This document shows positions 45,754-54,159 of a DNA stretch of 64,000 nt, piece after piece (the first letter of the stretch is position 1; each line of letters begins with the position of its first letter). The notes under the pieces are model-generated. The model was not told the origin of the DNA. It saw only the letters and a program-made list of their open reading frames with translations, and made no database searches. The DNA is from Streptomyces sp. NBC_01471 (GTDB taxonomy: Bacteria > Actinomycetota > Actinomycetes > Streptomycetales > Streptomycetaceae), in the NCBI RefSeq assembly GCF_041438865.1, contig NZ_CP109450.1:5272501-5336500 (forward strand), read 5' to 3'. The translations under genes and the position numbers were made by a program.

Positions 45754-46413
45754 TCAGGTGTGCGCGGGCGGCCGTTCGGTGCGACGGCGGTCGGGAGTGA
45801 GCAGGTAGGCCATGGCCATGTCGCTGAGCTCGTCCGCGTACATCCGCTGGGCGTCGCCTGCGCGGCGGTCGGGGCGTACGGAGTTGTGGAAGCAGGCGCC
45901 GAGGACGGCCCGGGCCACGGTGTCCAGCGCTGCCTTCGGGTCGGAGCGCCGGATCCGGCCGGCGTGCGGGGCCGCGGCTTCGAGGAGGAGACGGTGGATC
46001 TCGGTGATGGTGCGGGCGCCGCGCTCCAGCGCATCGGTCCCCCGCGCGCGCAGCAGTTCCGGGAAGAGGTTGCTGGTGTCGGCGAAGGACTGGAGCAGCG
46101 CGTGCGCGTAGGCGTCCAGGACGCCGGGCAGTGACGGCTCGGCCGTGCGCAGGTGCTCGGCCACGTACTCCTCGCGTTGTTCCAGCATCCGTTCCGTCAG
46201 GGCGGCGACCAGTTGCTCCTTGCCTTCGAAGCGCCGGTAGATCGAACCGACCGAGACACCGGCGCGCTCCGCGACGCCGGTGATCGTCATCTCCTCCAGG
46301 CCGGCCGAGGAGGCGATTTCCTCGGCCGCTTGCAGTACGCGAGCCAGTGTCGCCGCGCTGCGAGCCTGCCGGGGTTCCCGGTAGTGCGCTCGGCGGTTCG
46401 GCTCGTCAGTCAT
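45754..46413 (-). CDS. TetR-family repressor
   Basis: 219 residues from ATG 46413 (GCGGAAC upstream); ATG 46422 adds three residues. The HTH region is ARVLQAAEEIASSAGLEEMT followed by ITGVAERAGVSVGSIYRRFE, standard TetR. The C-terminal ligand domain is helical with ARTITEIHRLLLEAAAPHAG. Divergent from the DszC-like monooxygenase, whose promoter carries a near-perfect dyad, so it very probably represses that gene. Confidence 0.88.
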   Translation of the reverse strand: MTDEPNRRAHYREPRQARSAATLARVLQAAEEIASSAGLEEMTITGVAERAGVSVGSIYRRFEGKEQLVAALTERMLEQREEYVAEHLRTAEPSLPGVLDAYAHALLQSFADTSNLFPELLRARGTDALERGARTITEIHRLLLEAAAPHAGRIRRSDPKAALDTVARAVLGACFHNSVRPDRRAGDAQRMYADELSDMAMAYLLTPDRRRTERPPAHT

Positions 46414-46449
46414 GTTCCGCATGGTAACGGCGGTGGCTCGGCAGCACCC

Positions 46450-46500
46450 TTGACAAGGCGTGTGCTCCCATCCCTAGGATGCGAATGCGAGTTCACATTC
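46450..46500 (+). promoter_or_regulatory. Promoter and TetR operator of the DszC-like gene
   Basis: TTGACA (46450-46455) and TAGGAT (46475-46480) precede the dyad GAATGCGA-GT-TCACATTC (46483-46500; 15 of 16 arm bases symmetric), which covers the expected transcription start. Binding here would block initiation. Confidence 0.75.
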
Positions 46501-46528
46501 TTGTACTGGCCGCGTCGAGGAGTCACTC

Positions 46529-47725
46529 ATGCCAACGCAGCTGAACAGCGCGGCGGAAGCCCGCGCCCTGATCGCCGCCATCCGGGAGAGCCGGGAAAGA
46601 CTGGCCGAAGGCGGGTTCGTCAGCGACCGTGACAACGCGGACCCCACCGCCAACCTGGCACTGCTGGCCGAGCTCGGAGCGGCTCGGCTGGCCGTTCCCA
46701 CCGAGTACGGGGGGCTGTGGGACGGCGCGGAACGCGGGGGGTGGGGCGCGATCATCCGGGCGCTGAGGGAGGTCAGTGCGGGCGACGGCCCCACGGGGCA
46801 GAACTGGCTCACCACCGTTCTGGTGGCCCGCGAGCTGTTCGAGCCGGGCAGCGGATTCGCGGAGCCGACTCGCGGCGAACTGGCGCGCCGGATACTCGAC
46901 GACGGCCTCAGGTTCGTCTCCTCTGTCGCGGAGACGGGGGTGACGGGCAGGACGACCGCACGGCCCGCTGAGGGCGGGGTGGTACTCAGTGGTACGAAGT
47001 CCTTCAACACCAACAGCGGGGGACGGGGCATGGCATTGGTCCGCTGCGTACTGGAGGGCGAGCGGTCCGCGCACCACCAGGTCCTGGTGGACCTGAACCA
47101 CGCCCAGGTCGTGTCGCACGACGACTGGGACAACATGGGCCAGCGCGGCACCCGCAGCCAGACGGTCACGTACCAGGACGTCTTCGTGCCCGACGGCTGG
47201 CATCAGCCCACGGCCGGGCAGTTCTCCCCGGTCTTCCTGGGCGCGGCGATGCTGCTGCACGCCGGCTTGATGCAGGGCATCGGTGAGGGCGCTCTGGACG
47301 CGCTCGTCCAGCACACGCGCACCATGAAGCGCGGGTCGCTGCCCCAGTTCCCCACTCCGGCCGAGGACCCGCTGATCCTGCGCCGCATCGGCGCCCTCTC
47401 CAGCCAGCTGGCCGCCTCCCGCGCCCTGTTGCACAGCTCGGCGGACGGACTGGACGCCGTCCGGGACGGCGAGGACATGGACGCCGTCATCGTCGACTGC
47501 TTCCGGGCCAAGGTCGCCGCCGTCGAGGCCTCGCTCGAAGCCACCGCCGGGATTCACGAGATCACTGGCGCGCGGAGCACCTCCAACGCGTACCGGTACG
47601 ACCGCTACTGGCGCAACGCCCGCACGTTCGCCTCCCACGACCCCATCGACGCCAAGAACGTGTACATCGGCGGCTACGAACTCGGCAACAACCTCCCGCC
47701 GCTCTCCACGATCATCCGCTTCTGA
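46529..47725 (+). CDS. DszC-like flavin monooxygenase (acyl-CoA dehydrogenase fold)
   Basis: 398 residues. The fold is that of acyl-CoA dehydrogenases, but the order of motifs (AVPTEYGGLWDGAERGGWG, VVLSGTKSFNTNSGGRGMAL, DDWDNMGQRGTRSQTVTYQD and the C-terminal ATAGIHEITGARSTSNAYRY) follows the DszC/SfnB group of two-component FMN monooxygenases that attack sulfur or aromatic compounds using reduced flavin. No reductase is adjacent. Divergent from and probably repressed by the TetR gene. Substrate unknown. Confidence 0.78.
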   Translation: MPTQLNSAAEARALIAAIRESRERLAEGGFVSDRDNADPTANLALLAELGAARLAVPTEYGGLWDGAERGGWGAIIRALREVSAGDGPTGQNWLTTVLVARELFEPGSGFAEPTRGELARRILDDGLRFVSSVAETGVTGRTTARPAEGGVVLSGTKSFNTNSGGRGMALVRCVLEGERSAHHQVLVDLNHAQVVSHDDWDNMGQRGTRSQTVTYQDVFVPDGWHQPTAGQFSPVFLGAAMLLHAGLMQGIGEGALDALVQHTRTMKRGSLPQFPTPAEDPLILRRIGALSSQLAASRALLHSSADGLDAVRDGEDMDAVIVDCFRAKVAAVEASLEATAGIHEITGARSTSNAYRYDRYWRNARTFASHDPIDAKNVYIGGYELGNNLPPLSTIIRF

Positions 47726-47755
47726 GCATCAGCCACGGCCGGCTTCGGACCGGCA

Positions 47756-47792
47756 GGCCCGCTCGGCCCTTCGGCCGGGCGGGCCGCCTTTT
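47756..47792 (+). terminator. Terminator of the DszC-like gene
   Basis: GGCCCGCTCGGCC (47756-47768), loop CTTC, GGCCGGGCGGGCC (47773-47785): a 13-base stem with one G-T pair, followed by GCCTTTT. Rho-independent type. Confidence 0.88.
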
Positions 47793-48056
47793 CCGCTGCC
47801 CCTGCGTACGCACATCCACGCGCGCCGCAACGGGGCCGTAGCCGGCGAGGCGGGGCACTCAGCGGCCAAGTGCCCTGCACCACGACGGCAGTACTCCCTG
47901 GGGCCCTGGGGCCCTGTTGGCTGCGAGGATCCTGTTGGCCGCGAGGGAGAGGCGCCTTCCGGGTGAAGGTGCATATCGGGCGGACCCTGCCACGTGTTCG
48001 CGCTGAGGGCGACGGCGGATGGGGGGCGCCGGCGTCCGGCTGCCACAATGGCCGGC

Positions 48057-48467
48057 ATGGACGCAGCAGAAGCCGGGAGCAGCCTCGGACAAACCCGCCA
48101 CATCGACCGCGCTTCGGCGCGCCCACCCCTACCCCGATGGGTGCCACTGGTGTGCGGAGTCATGTTCGGCGCGGCTGTGGTCCTCCAGGGTCCCAACGGC
48201 GGCATGTCGGGCCTGACGGCTCCCCTCATCGGCCTCGCCCTCGCCCTCGGCGCCTATGCGCTGATCGTGGCCATCCGCGCTCGCCAGGGCGCGCCGAGGC
48301 GGCCCGTTTCCGCGGCGCCCTGGATCACGACTGTGGTCGCCGCCGGCGCCCTCTCGACATCGTCCCTCAACAGCTCGAACACCTCCGAACTGCGCTGGCT
48401 CTATGTCGCCTCGGGTGCCGTCGTCGCCGGGATCGTCTGGTACCGGCTGCAAAGGAAAGCACGGTAG
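48057..48467 (+). CDS. Small membrane protein, hypothetical
   Basis: 136 residues from ATG 48057 (ATG 48048 is also possible; neither has a strong ribosome-binding site). Three to four predicted membrane segments (VPLVCGVMFGAAVVLQG, APLIGLALALGAYALIVAI, WLYVASGAVVAGIVWY). No family recognised. It is the last ordinary gene before the decayed accessory patch; G+C and codon use fit the genome. The 331-base stretch before it holds the terminator and nothing else I can support. Confidence 0.6.
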   Translation: MDAAEAGSSLGQTRHIDRASARPPLPRWVPLVCGVMFGAAVVLQGPNGGMSGLTAPLIGLALALGAYALIVAIRARQGAPRRPVSAAPWITTVVAAGALSTSSLNSSNTSELRWLYVASGAVVAGIVWYRLQRKAR

Positions 48468-48621
48468 CGACCGGAGTTGACGGCGTCGCTTTGCCCACCA
48501 GCAGGGAGTGAAGAGGTCCCGGGGAAGCGATGCGAGGGGTGCACGCCACCGCGACCCGACGGGGGCGACGCCGACCGCCGTCGCTGCGGCGTATGGCCCC
48601 CAATGCGCCCATTTCCCTTAG

Positions 48622-50226
48622 CTTGATCTTTAACCTGTGCGGCGCGGACGTGGGTCCGTTGACTTCTTCGTTCGTCGTTTCGCGGAGCCTGGTTTGCCGA
48701 CCGTGTGCACGTCGTGGCGTGGGGTGGGCCGGATGTTCTTGCTTCCGGGTGGCCGGCCAGGTCCGGGGTGGGAGGGTTTCGGTGCTCCGGCTGGGCAGTG
48801 GGCCTTCGGGCGGAGGTGCCGAAAGTCGCGGCGGACGCGGGCCGGGGTCAGCCTGTCGGGCGGGGTCGGTTTTTCCCACGGTCGCCGGAGGTCGGCTGCT
48901 AGTGGGCGGGCGAGCCGAAGCTGGGTGAAGACTGCGAGGATCAGCCAGGTCCAGCGGTCGGCTGCTTCGGGGGTGCGGATCTTCGGGCAGGTCCAGCCGA
49001 GTGTCTGTTTGAACAGGCGGAAGGTGTGCTCGATGTCGAAGCGCCGCAGGAATGTCTGCCAGAGCATGTCCACGTCGGTCTCACAGGCGTCGGTGTCTGA
49101 CCACCACAGCCAGACCGGCTTCGGTGTGGCACCGCTGGGCAGGTGCTCGACTTGCAGGCGGATCACGGTGCCCTCGATGACCGGAAGTGTCCCGAGCTGG
49201 GAAGTCCAGGCCGAACGGTGGGTCAGCCGAGGATGAAGCCGGTCCCAGGCCCTGGCGGTGGCCGTTCCGTAGAGGCGGGTTGTGGTCACCGTCTGCGCGT
49301 CGGGTGTGCCCCAGGTGGCCGGGTCGCCGAAGACGAATTCGCCGCCATGACGAGGCGGGCGGCCGTGGGTGCCGGGCTCGCGGGGTGGGACCGCGCGTCG
49401 CAGGACGCGGTCCGAGCGCATGCGTCCCAGTACCCGCACCGGGAGATCTTTCAGAAGGAAGGCCAGGCGGGGAACGTCGTAGCCGGCATCCACCACGACC
49501 AAAATCTCCGGATCGCCGTCCGTCCACTGCCCGGCCGCGACCAGTCGCTCGACGAGCTCGCGCATCTGCCGGGCCGTGGCAGTGGCGGCATCCTCGCCCG
49601 GCGCCAGACGTAGTGCGTCCAGCGGTGCGGTCCAGGAACTGCGACCTGTCTCGAGTGCGCAGATCACCGAGTAGGGCCAGCCGGGAACGGGAATGTGCTG
49701 GTCCTTGCCCCGCCCATAGGTATGGCACAGGATTCGCTGCGGTGAGGTGTGCGCGTTGGGCCGCAGCCAGCAGGTGAGGTCGGCGGCCAGGACCAGCCGG
49801 CCGTCCGCCGCCCGCGGCAGCGGCACCGCGGCCAGGGCCCGCCGCAGGCGGGCCACATCGACCCGGCCCGCGGACAGGGCATCGTAGAGCCCGCCGTGCC
49901 CGCGACGGTGTTCACCCACCAGCGACAGCTCCACCAGGGAGCGGACCGGACCGTCCGCGCACAACACCGCGTCCGCGAGTTCGAACAACGCGTCCGCACG
50001 CCTGGTCAGACAGGAGTAGAACTCACCCCGGAAGCGTGACAGTCCTGCAAACGGATCCTGCCGGACAGCATGATGCGACAGACTCATCCCCACGGCCTTC
50101 GCGCTGAGCTTGTGTGTTCCTTGGTCGGATCACATGCTCAGCCGAAGGCCGCCCGCACGTACGGCAGTTACCACTCCGAGTGATCAAGTACGACGAGCCG
50201 TTCGGATCTCTAGGTTAAAGATCAAG
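48622..50226. mobile_element. Intact IS701-like insertion sequence
   Basis: 1605 bases bounded by perfect 15-base inverted repeats CTTGATCTTTAACCT (48622-48636 and the complement at 50212-50226). CTTAG flanks it on both sides as a direct repeat (48617-48621 and 50227-50231), consistent with a target duplication; the TTAG core fits the YTAR rule of the IS701 family. Contains one full-length transposase gene. The intact ends and duplicated target point to recent insertion. Confidence 0.88.
48630..50093 (-). CDS. Transposase of the IS701-like element
   Basis: 487 residues covering nearly the whole element, with no frame break. DDE-type core: LVLAADLTCWLRPNAHTSPQ holds the first Asp, ILVVVDAGYDVPRLAFLLKD the second, and RRFDIEHTFRLFKQTLGWTC the C-terminal Glu-containing segment. 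The stop codon is inside the left terminal repeat. The C-terminal tail is Pro/Arg-rich. The full gene and near-perfect ends suggest that the element is active or was so recently. Confidence 0.88.
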   Translation of the reverse strand: MGMSLSHHAVRQDPFAGLSRFRGEFYSCLTRRADALFELADAVLCADGPVRSLVELSLVGEHRRGHGGLYDALSAGRVDVARLRRALAAVPLPRAADGRLVLAADLTCWLRPNAHTSPQRILCHTYGRGKDQHIPVPGWPYSVICALETGRSSWTAPLDALRLAPGEDAATATARQMRELVERLVAAGQWTDGDPEILVVVDAGYDVPRLAFLLKDLPVRVLGRMRSDRVLRRAVPPREPGTHGRPPRHGGEFVFGDPATWGTPDAQTVTTTRLYGTATARAWDRLHPRLTHRSAWTSQLGTLPVIEGTVIRLQVEHLPSGATPKPVWLWWSDTDACETDVDMLWQTFLRRFDIEHTFRLFKQTLGWTCPKIRTPEAADRWTWLILAVFTQLRLARPLAADLRRPWEKPTPPDRLTPARVRRDFRHLRPKAHCPAGAPKPSHPGPGRPPGSKNIRPTPRHDVHTVGKPGSAKRRTKKSTDPRPRRTG

Positions 50227-50401
50227 CTTAGGGTTTGTCGCATTTCACCAGGCGGCGGGAGGCGGTCGCTTTGGTCGTGCCAGGACGTGGGCGGCGAGGT
50301 GGCGAGAGTGACGACGGCCATGAGGGTGACTGAGGTAAGGCGCCTGCCGGTCGATGCCGAAGGAGTGGGTATCCCGGTCCGTCGATGCTCAGGAGAAGAC
50401 C

Positions 50402-50707
50402 TTGCGCCGCATCGCTGTCGTGCTCGTGGCTGCTGCCGCCGTTATGGGAACCCTCGTCCCCACCGCGGCCGCCACTGACGTTCTCAACTCCCAGCAGTTG
50501 ATCAAGGGCGGCAACGCCAACTCGTTCACCAGGAACTACGGGAGGTCGGTCATCGAGAACGTGAACAACTTCGGCGGGGCCCCGTCCGAGCCAGGGGCCC
50601 CGTCCGCGCCGGAGCCCCCGTCCGCGGGTGCGCAGCAGCCGGTCGCCCCACAGCCCGTACAGCCCGCGGAGCCGCCCAAGTTCAACAAGAGCCGCTTCGC
50701 CATCTGA
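50402..50707 (+). CDS. Small secreted protein with TTG start
   Basis: 101 residues if translation begins at TTG 50402, which has CAGGAGAAG at ideal distance; ATG 50354 has no ribosome-binding site and would bury the signal peptide. Residues 1-26 form a Sec signal (LRRIAVVLVAAAAVMGTLVP, then TAAAT) likely cut after AAA. The mature part has DVLNSQQLIKGGNANSFTRN and ends in a Pro/Ala-rich tail with repeated APSxP. A possible small adhesin or peptide-like secreted factor; no family recognised. Separated from the IS by 170 bases. Confidence 0.6.
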   Translation: MRRIAVVLVAAAAVMGTLVPTAAATDVLNSQQLIKGGNANSFTRNYGRSVIENVNNFGGAPSEPGAPSAPEPPSAGAQQPVAPQPVQPAEPPKFNKSRFAI

Positions 50708-50756
50708 CCGCGCCGAAGTTGAGTTGTCGAGTACGAGCCGGTCTCAATCGATCTCA

Positions 50757-51140
50757 TCAACTCCTGCCAGGTGGGGATTGAGGCGCCGTCCTAGTACTTC
50801 GGGTCACGTGCGGGGTGCTGGCGGGGCTGCAGTCGCCGCCGACGTGGGGCGGGCACGCGTCCGTCATCGCCTTGGGTACTGCAGACCGGGCCTCGGCCCG
50901 CAGCGCCCAAGGCGATGACGTCCCGCAGGCGGGTGGTGCGGACGTTCCCGGTGCGCAGGTGCCGGGACAGGATGCAGGCGTACACGTCGCCGTCCGGCGA
51001 GACGGCGACGCGTACGTGGAAGCACCGCCCGCACAGCTCACTCACATCAGGCGCGGTGGCCGCATCCGGCGCCGCCCGTCCAGCGGCGCGCACCCGGACC
51101 TTCGGTCCGGACAGTGTGCAGCAGTGCTCATGGCGAGGTT
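50757..51140 (-). pseudogene. Remnant of a radical SAM/SPASM protein
   Basis: On the minus strand the frame reading SELCGRCFHVRVAVSPDGDV followed by YACILSRHLRTGNVRTTRLR carries the Cys-rich signature of a SPASM-type auxiliary iron-sulfur domain of RiPP-modifying radical SAM enzymes. After about 50910 the homologous sequence continues in another frame (ACPPHVGGDCSPASTPHV, the last SPASM cysteines). No start, N-terminal CxxxCxxC or upstream half is present. It is therefore the frameshifted C-terminal fragment of a larger gene. Confidence 0.6.
50863..50919. repeat. 14-base inverted repeat inside the radical SAM remnant
   Basis: GTCATCGCCTTGGG (50863-50876) and CCCAAGGCGATGAC (50906-50919) are perfect complements around 29 bases. 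It lies at the position where the reading frame of the remnant breaks, so an inverted duplication may have caused the frameshift. Confidence 0.7.
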
Positions 51141-51200
51141 CCTCTCGTCGGTTACCGGTTTTCCTCGGACAGGTGGCCGGCCGCCTCCTGGGTTGTGTGG

Positions 51201-51802
51201 TCAGCGAGCGCTCGGCTTCCAGCATTTCCGCACCGTTACCGCGGCGAGAGCTTGAGACTTGATCCGTTCTGGTTGATCGGCTTCGGCTTCGAGCAACATG
51301 TCGAGCGTGCCCTCGCAGTCTCCCGACTGATACCGCGCCCGCGATAAGTCGTCGACGTACGCGGCGGAGTGGACGGGGCGACTGATGTCGTCCAGGTCGA
51401 CCCGGCCGGACAGTGAAAGTGCCTCGGCAGGCTCGGGCTCGTCACCGGCGAGCGCCACGTTCACACACCTGCGTGCGGACATCGACAACCGAGAACGCAC
51501 TGCCATAGACCCGCACCGGTCCGGACTGCGTTGCCGCGGACTCAGCCGTCCGCAACAGCGCCTTGGCTTCATCACGGTGACCGCGACGAGCGGCCGGTGT
51601 CGCTGTCGCGATCAAGAGATTCCCGAACCGACGTATGGATGGACTCCGTCGCGGCGACGTCGACGTACTGACAGGGCGACTGCTCGCGGCTGTCCGGGAT
51701 CCTGCCCATGTTGCTACGTGAAGGGTGAGCCGTCGCCCGCGCGTGCGTCACGTCGCGGAACTCGCGCAATTCACGAACGCGGTCGCCAATGGTTGTTTCC
51801 AT
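51201..51802 (-). pseudogene. Remnant of an XRE-family regulator with TPR-like C-terminus
   Basis: The N-terminal part METTIGDRVRELREFRDVTH (ATG 51802) starts like a Streptomyces XRE regulator, but the HTH is damaged and the frame breaks. Further on, in another frame, VDLDDISRPVHSAAYVDDLS followed by RARYQSGDCEGTLDMLLEAE resembles the C-terminal repeat region of the same protein class. Such regulators are commonly adjacent to radical SAM RiPP genes. Whole locus non-functional. Confidence 0.55.
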
Positions 51803-52100
51803 GCGTACCCCCGCCAGAAGGTTGGATTTTTACGCTACTCCGGAGCGGGGGTGGAGAGGCGGCGGAGTGTATGGCCGGTGATCCGTGCAGTCGATCCCAG
51901 GCATGACGAAATCAGCCCCGCCCGGCCGCGGGGCCAGGCAGGGGAGGTCGTGCTGTCAGAAGTGCCGACGCCCGGCAGGCAGCAGCCCCGAGCACCCTCG
52001 TGCTCGGCGATGGCTGATCGGGTGCCGGGGCGCCGCCCCGGATCCTTACGCCGTCACTACGTCGTTCTCGCTACGTTCCCCAGACCTGAACCACAGACCC
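51803..52100. other. Gene-poor tail of the decayed accessory patch
   Basis: Between the XRE remnant and the tRNA terminator; open frames here have unconvincing codon use and no ribosome-binding sites. I see no gene. Confidence 0.5.
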
Positions 52101-52127
52101 GAAAAAGGCCCTCCCGGTGGGAGGGCC
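52101..52127 (-). terminator. Rho-independent terminator of tRNA-Arg
   Basis: GGCCCTCCC (52107-52115) and GGGAGGGCC (52119-52127) with a 3-base loop; on the minus strand the stem is followed by TTTTTC. Located 20 bases beyond the tRNA 3' end. Confidence 0.9.
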
Positions 52128-52147
52128 CGGCCGCGGTGCGGCGAGAG

Positions 52148-52220
52148 TGCCCCCGGCAGGACTCGAACCTGCGGCCAAGCGCTTAGAAGGCGCCTGCTCT
52201 ATCCACTGAGCTACGGGGGC
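52148..52220 (-). tRNA. tRNA-Arg (anticodon UCU)
   Basis: 73 bases. Acceptor stem GCCCCCG pairs with CGGGGGC; D-arm GCTCAGTGGATAGAGC; anticodon arm GGCGC-CTTCTAA-GCGCT giving anticodon TCT at positions 34-36; T-arm GCAGGTTCGAGTCCTGC. CCA is not encoded. Reads AGA, a rare codon in such genomes. The decayed patch abuts its 3' side, a common integration position. Confidence 0.95.
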
Positions 52221-52548
52221 CGGATCGTGGCCTCGGCGGCCTGGAGCCCCGGTTGTACGGGTGCGTGACCATGCCGGGGACCAGGATAGGGCTCCATTCA
52301 CCTGCTCCCCGTTGCTTCACCTCCGTGGCACGATGTGGAGGTTCAGTGAAGCGAACTGATAATCGCAGGCGGCCGCGGATCGCGCACCGCTTTTGGCCCA
52401 TCGGATGCCGGGTGTTGTGCAGTCGTTATGCCTGCGTCCCACTCGTCCCGAGTGTCCCGGGTGTCCGAACGGCCCTGATAGCCACCGATTGGCGCGCAGA
52501 AGTGGCTATACGCTTCAAAAAGCCAATCAAATTGGGCATTCTTCGCAT
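52221..52548. other. Intergenic region upstream of dynA
   Basis: No gene supported. An interrupted inverted repeat, GCTTCAC (52314-52320) with CTCC next to it, and GGAG with GTGAAGC (52346-52352), is followed by a GATAAT hexamer at 52358-52363, which may be the promoter of the dynA-dynB operon. Confidence 0.5.
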
Positions 52549-54159
52549 GTGGTGACCTTGGATGTACGGCCTCAGCTGATTGACGCACTCTCCGCCCTGC
52601 GTGACCGAGTCGCCGCCGTGCGCCTTCCGCTCCCCTTGCCAGGCGCACCGCGCGCCCGCCGGACGCGGACCGAGCTGCTCGCGCAGCTCGACGACTACCT
52701 GGTGCCCAGGCTCAGAGCCCCGGAAGCGCCCCTGCTCGCCGTGATCGGCGGGTCGACCGGTGCGGGGAAGTCCACGCTCGTCAATTCGCTGGTCGGGCGC
52801 CGGGTCAGCGAGGCCGGAGTGCTGCGGCCCACCACACGGACCCCGGTCCTGGTCTGCCATCCCGACGACCACCACTGGTTCTCGGGGCTGCGCGTGCTGC
52901 CGCGCCTCACCCGCGTATGGCTTCCGCAGCAGGACGACACCGGCGACGGCGGGCCCCCGGAGCCGCACGGGGCCGGCAGCGGTGCGCTGCGGGTGGAAAC
53001 GGCGGCGAACCTGCCGCGCGGGCTCGCACTGCTCGACGCCCCCGACATCGACTCGCTCGTCGCGGGCAACCGGGCGCTGGCCGCCGAGTTGATCTGCGCC
53101 GCCGACGTATGGGTCATGGTGACCACCGCGTCCCGGTACGCCGACGCCGTGCCCTGGCATCTGCTGCGTACCGCGAAGGAGTACAACGCGACGCTCGTCA
53201 CCGTCCTCGACCGGGTGCCCCACCAGGTCGTCGGCGAGGTGTCACGGCAGTACGGAGCGCTGCTCACCCGGGCCGGGCTCGGGGACGCACCGCGCTTCAC
53301 CATCCCCGAACTGCCCGAGTCCGCGGGCGGCGGCAGCGGACTGCTGCCCACCACCGCCGTGGCACCGCTGCGCGCCTGGCTGACCCAGCGTGCGCAGGAT
53401 CCGGCGGCCAGACAGCAGGCGCTCGACCGCACGGCGAGCGGGGTGATCGATTCGCTCGGTGCGCGGATGCCCGAACTGGCCGCGGCCGTCGCCATCCAGT
53501 ACTCCGCCGCGGTACGGCTCACGGGCACCGTCGAGGCGGCGTACGCGGGGGAGGGCGAGCGCGTACGGGCGCGTCTCAGGGCGGGCGCCGTGCTGGCCGG
53601 GGATGCCAGGACCCGATGGCGCGGCTATCCGCTGGACAGCTCGTCGGGCGAGCTGCTCGACGCGCTCTCGGAGAGCCTGACGGTGCTGCTCCGGTGCGCG
53701 GTGGCCGCTGCCGACGAGCGGGTCCGTGAGGGCTGGGGGCGCGAGCCGGCGGCGTCCGGGCTCGAAGCCGAGGCGGGGGAGGCCGGTGAGCGGGTCGGTC
53801 TCGCCGTGCGGCGCTGGCGGCGGGTTCTGGAGGAGCTGGCCGAGGAAGAGGTGGGGGAGCTGGAGCGGTCGGCCGCGCCGGACCCCGAGGCGGTCGCCGC
53901 GTTGCTGGCCGCCGCACTGCTGGGCGGGCGCCGGACCCGCAAGGCGGGGGAGCGGCTGGCCGAACTGATCGGTGCGCAAGGGGCGCTGAGGCTGCGGGAC
54001 AGGGGCGCGGAGCTGGTCAGGACGTACATCGACGACGTGCTCGGCGCGGAGCGCGACCGTCGGCTGGCGCCGCTGGAGGCCCTCGACGTGGGCCCCGAGT
54101 CGCAGGCCGAACTGATCGCCGCGCTGTCCGTACTGCAGAAGGAGAAGTACCCGCGATGA
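52549..54159 (+). CDS. dynA: Dynamin-like GTPase DynA
   Basis: 536 residues from GTG 52549 (GTG 52552 is equally possible; no clear ribosome-binding site). GTPase motifs: P-loop IGGSTGAGKSTLVNSLVGRR, G2 region VLRPTTRTPVLVC, G3 LALLDAPDIDSL and G4-like VTVLDRV. After the G domain the protein is alpha-helical and rich in Ala/Arg/Glu, as in bacterial dynamins. In Streptomyces a dynA-dynB pair stabilises FtsZ rings during sporulation septation; the arrangement here, with a membrane-spanning partner downstream and ssbB next, fits that locus as I recall it. Name based on synteny and architecture. Confidence 0.72.
   Translation: MVTLDVRPQLIDALSALRDRVAAVRLPLPLPGAPRARRTRTELLAQLDDYLVPRLRAPEAPLLAVIGGSTGAGKSTLVNSLVGRRVSEAGVLRPTTRTPVLVCHPDDHHWFSGLRVLPRLTRVWLPQQDDTGDGGPPEPHGAGSGALRVETAANLPRGLALLDAPDIDSLVAGNRALAAELICAADVWVMVTTASRYADAVPWHLLRTAKEYNATLVTVLDRVPHQVVGEVSRQYGALLTRAGLGDAPRFTIPELPESAGGGSGLLPTTAVAPLRAWLTQRAQDPAARQQALDRTASGVIDSLGARMPELAAAVAIQYSAAVRLTGTVEAAYAGEGERVRARLRAGAVLAGDARTRWRGYPLDSSSGELLDALSESLTVLLRCAVAAADERVREGWGREPAASGLEAEAGEAGERVGLAVRRWRRVLEELAEEEVGELERSAAPDPEAVAALLAAALLGGRRTRKAGERLAELIGAQGALRLRDRGAELVRTYIDDVLGAERDRRLAPLEALDVGPESQAELIAALSVLQKEKYPR

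Noticed and set aside
52148..52220. Integrated plasmid or phage at tRNA-Arg
   Set aside because: No integrase gene and no second copy of the tRNA 3' end found in the window; only decayed fragments remain, so integration history is only suggested.
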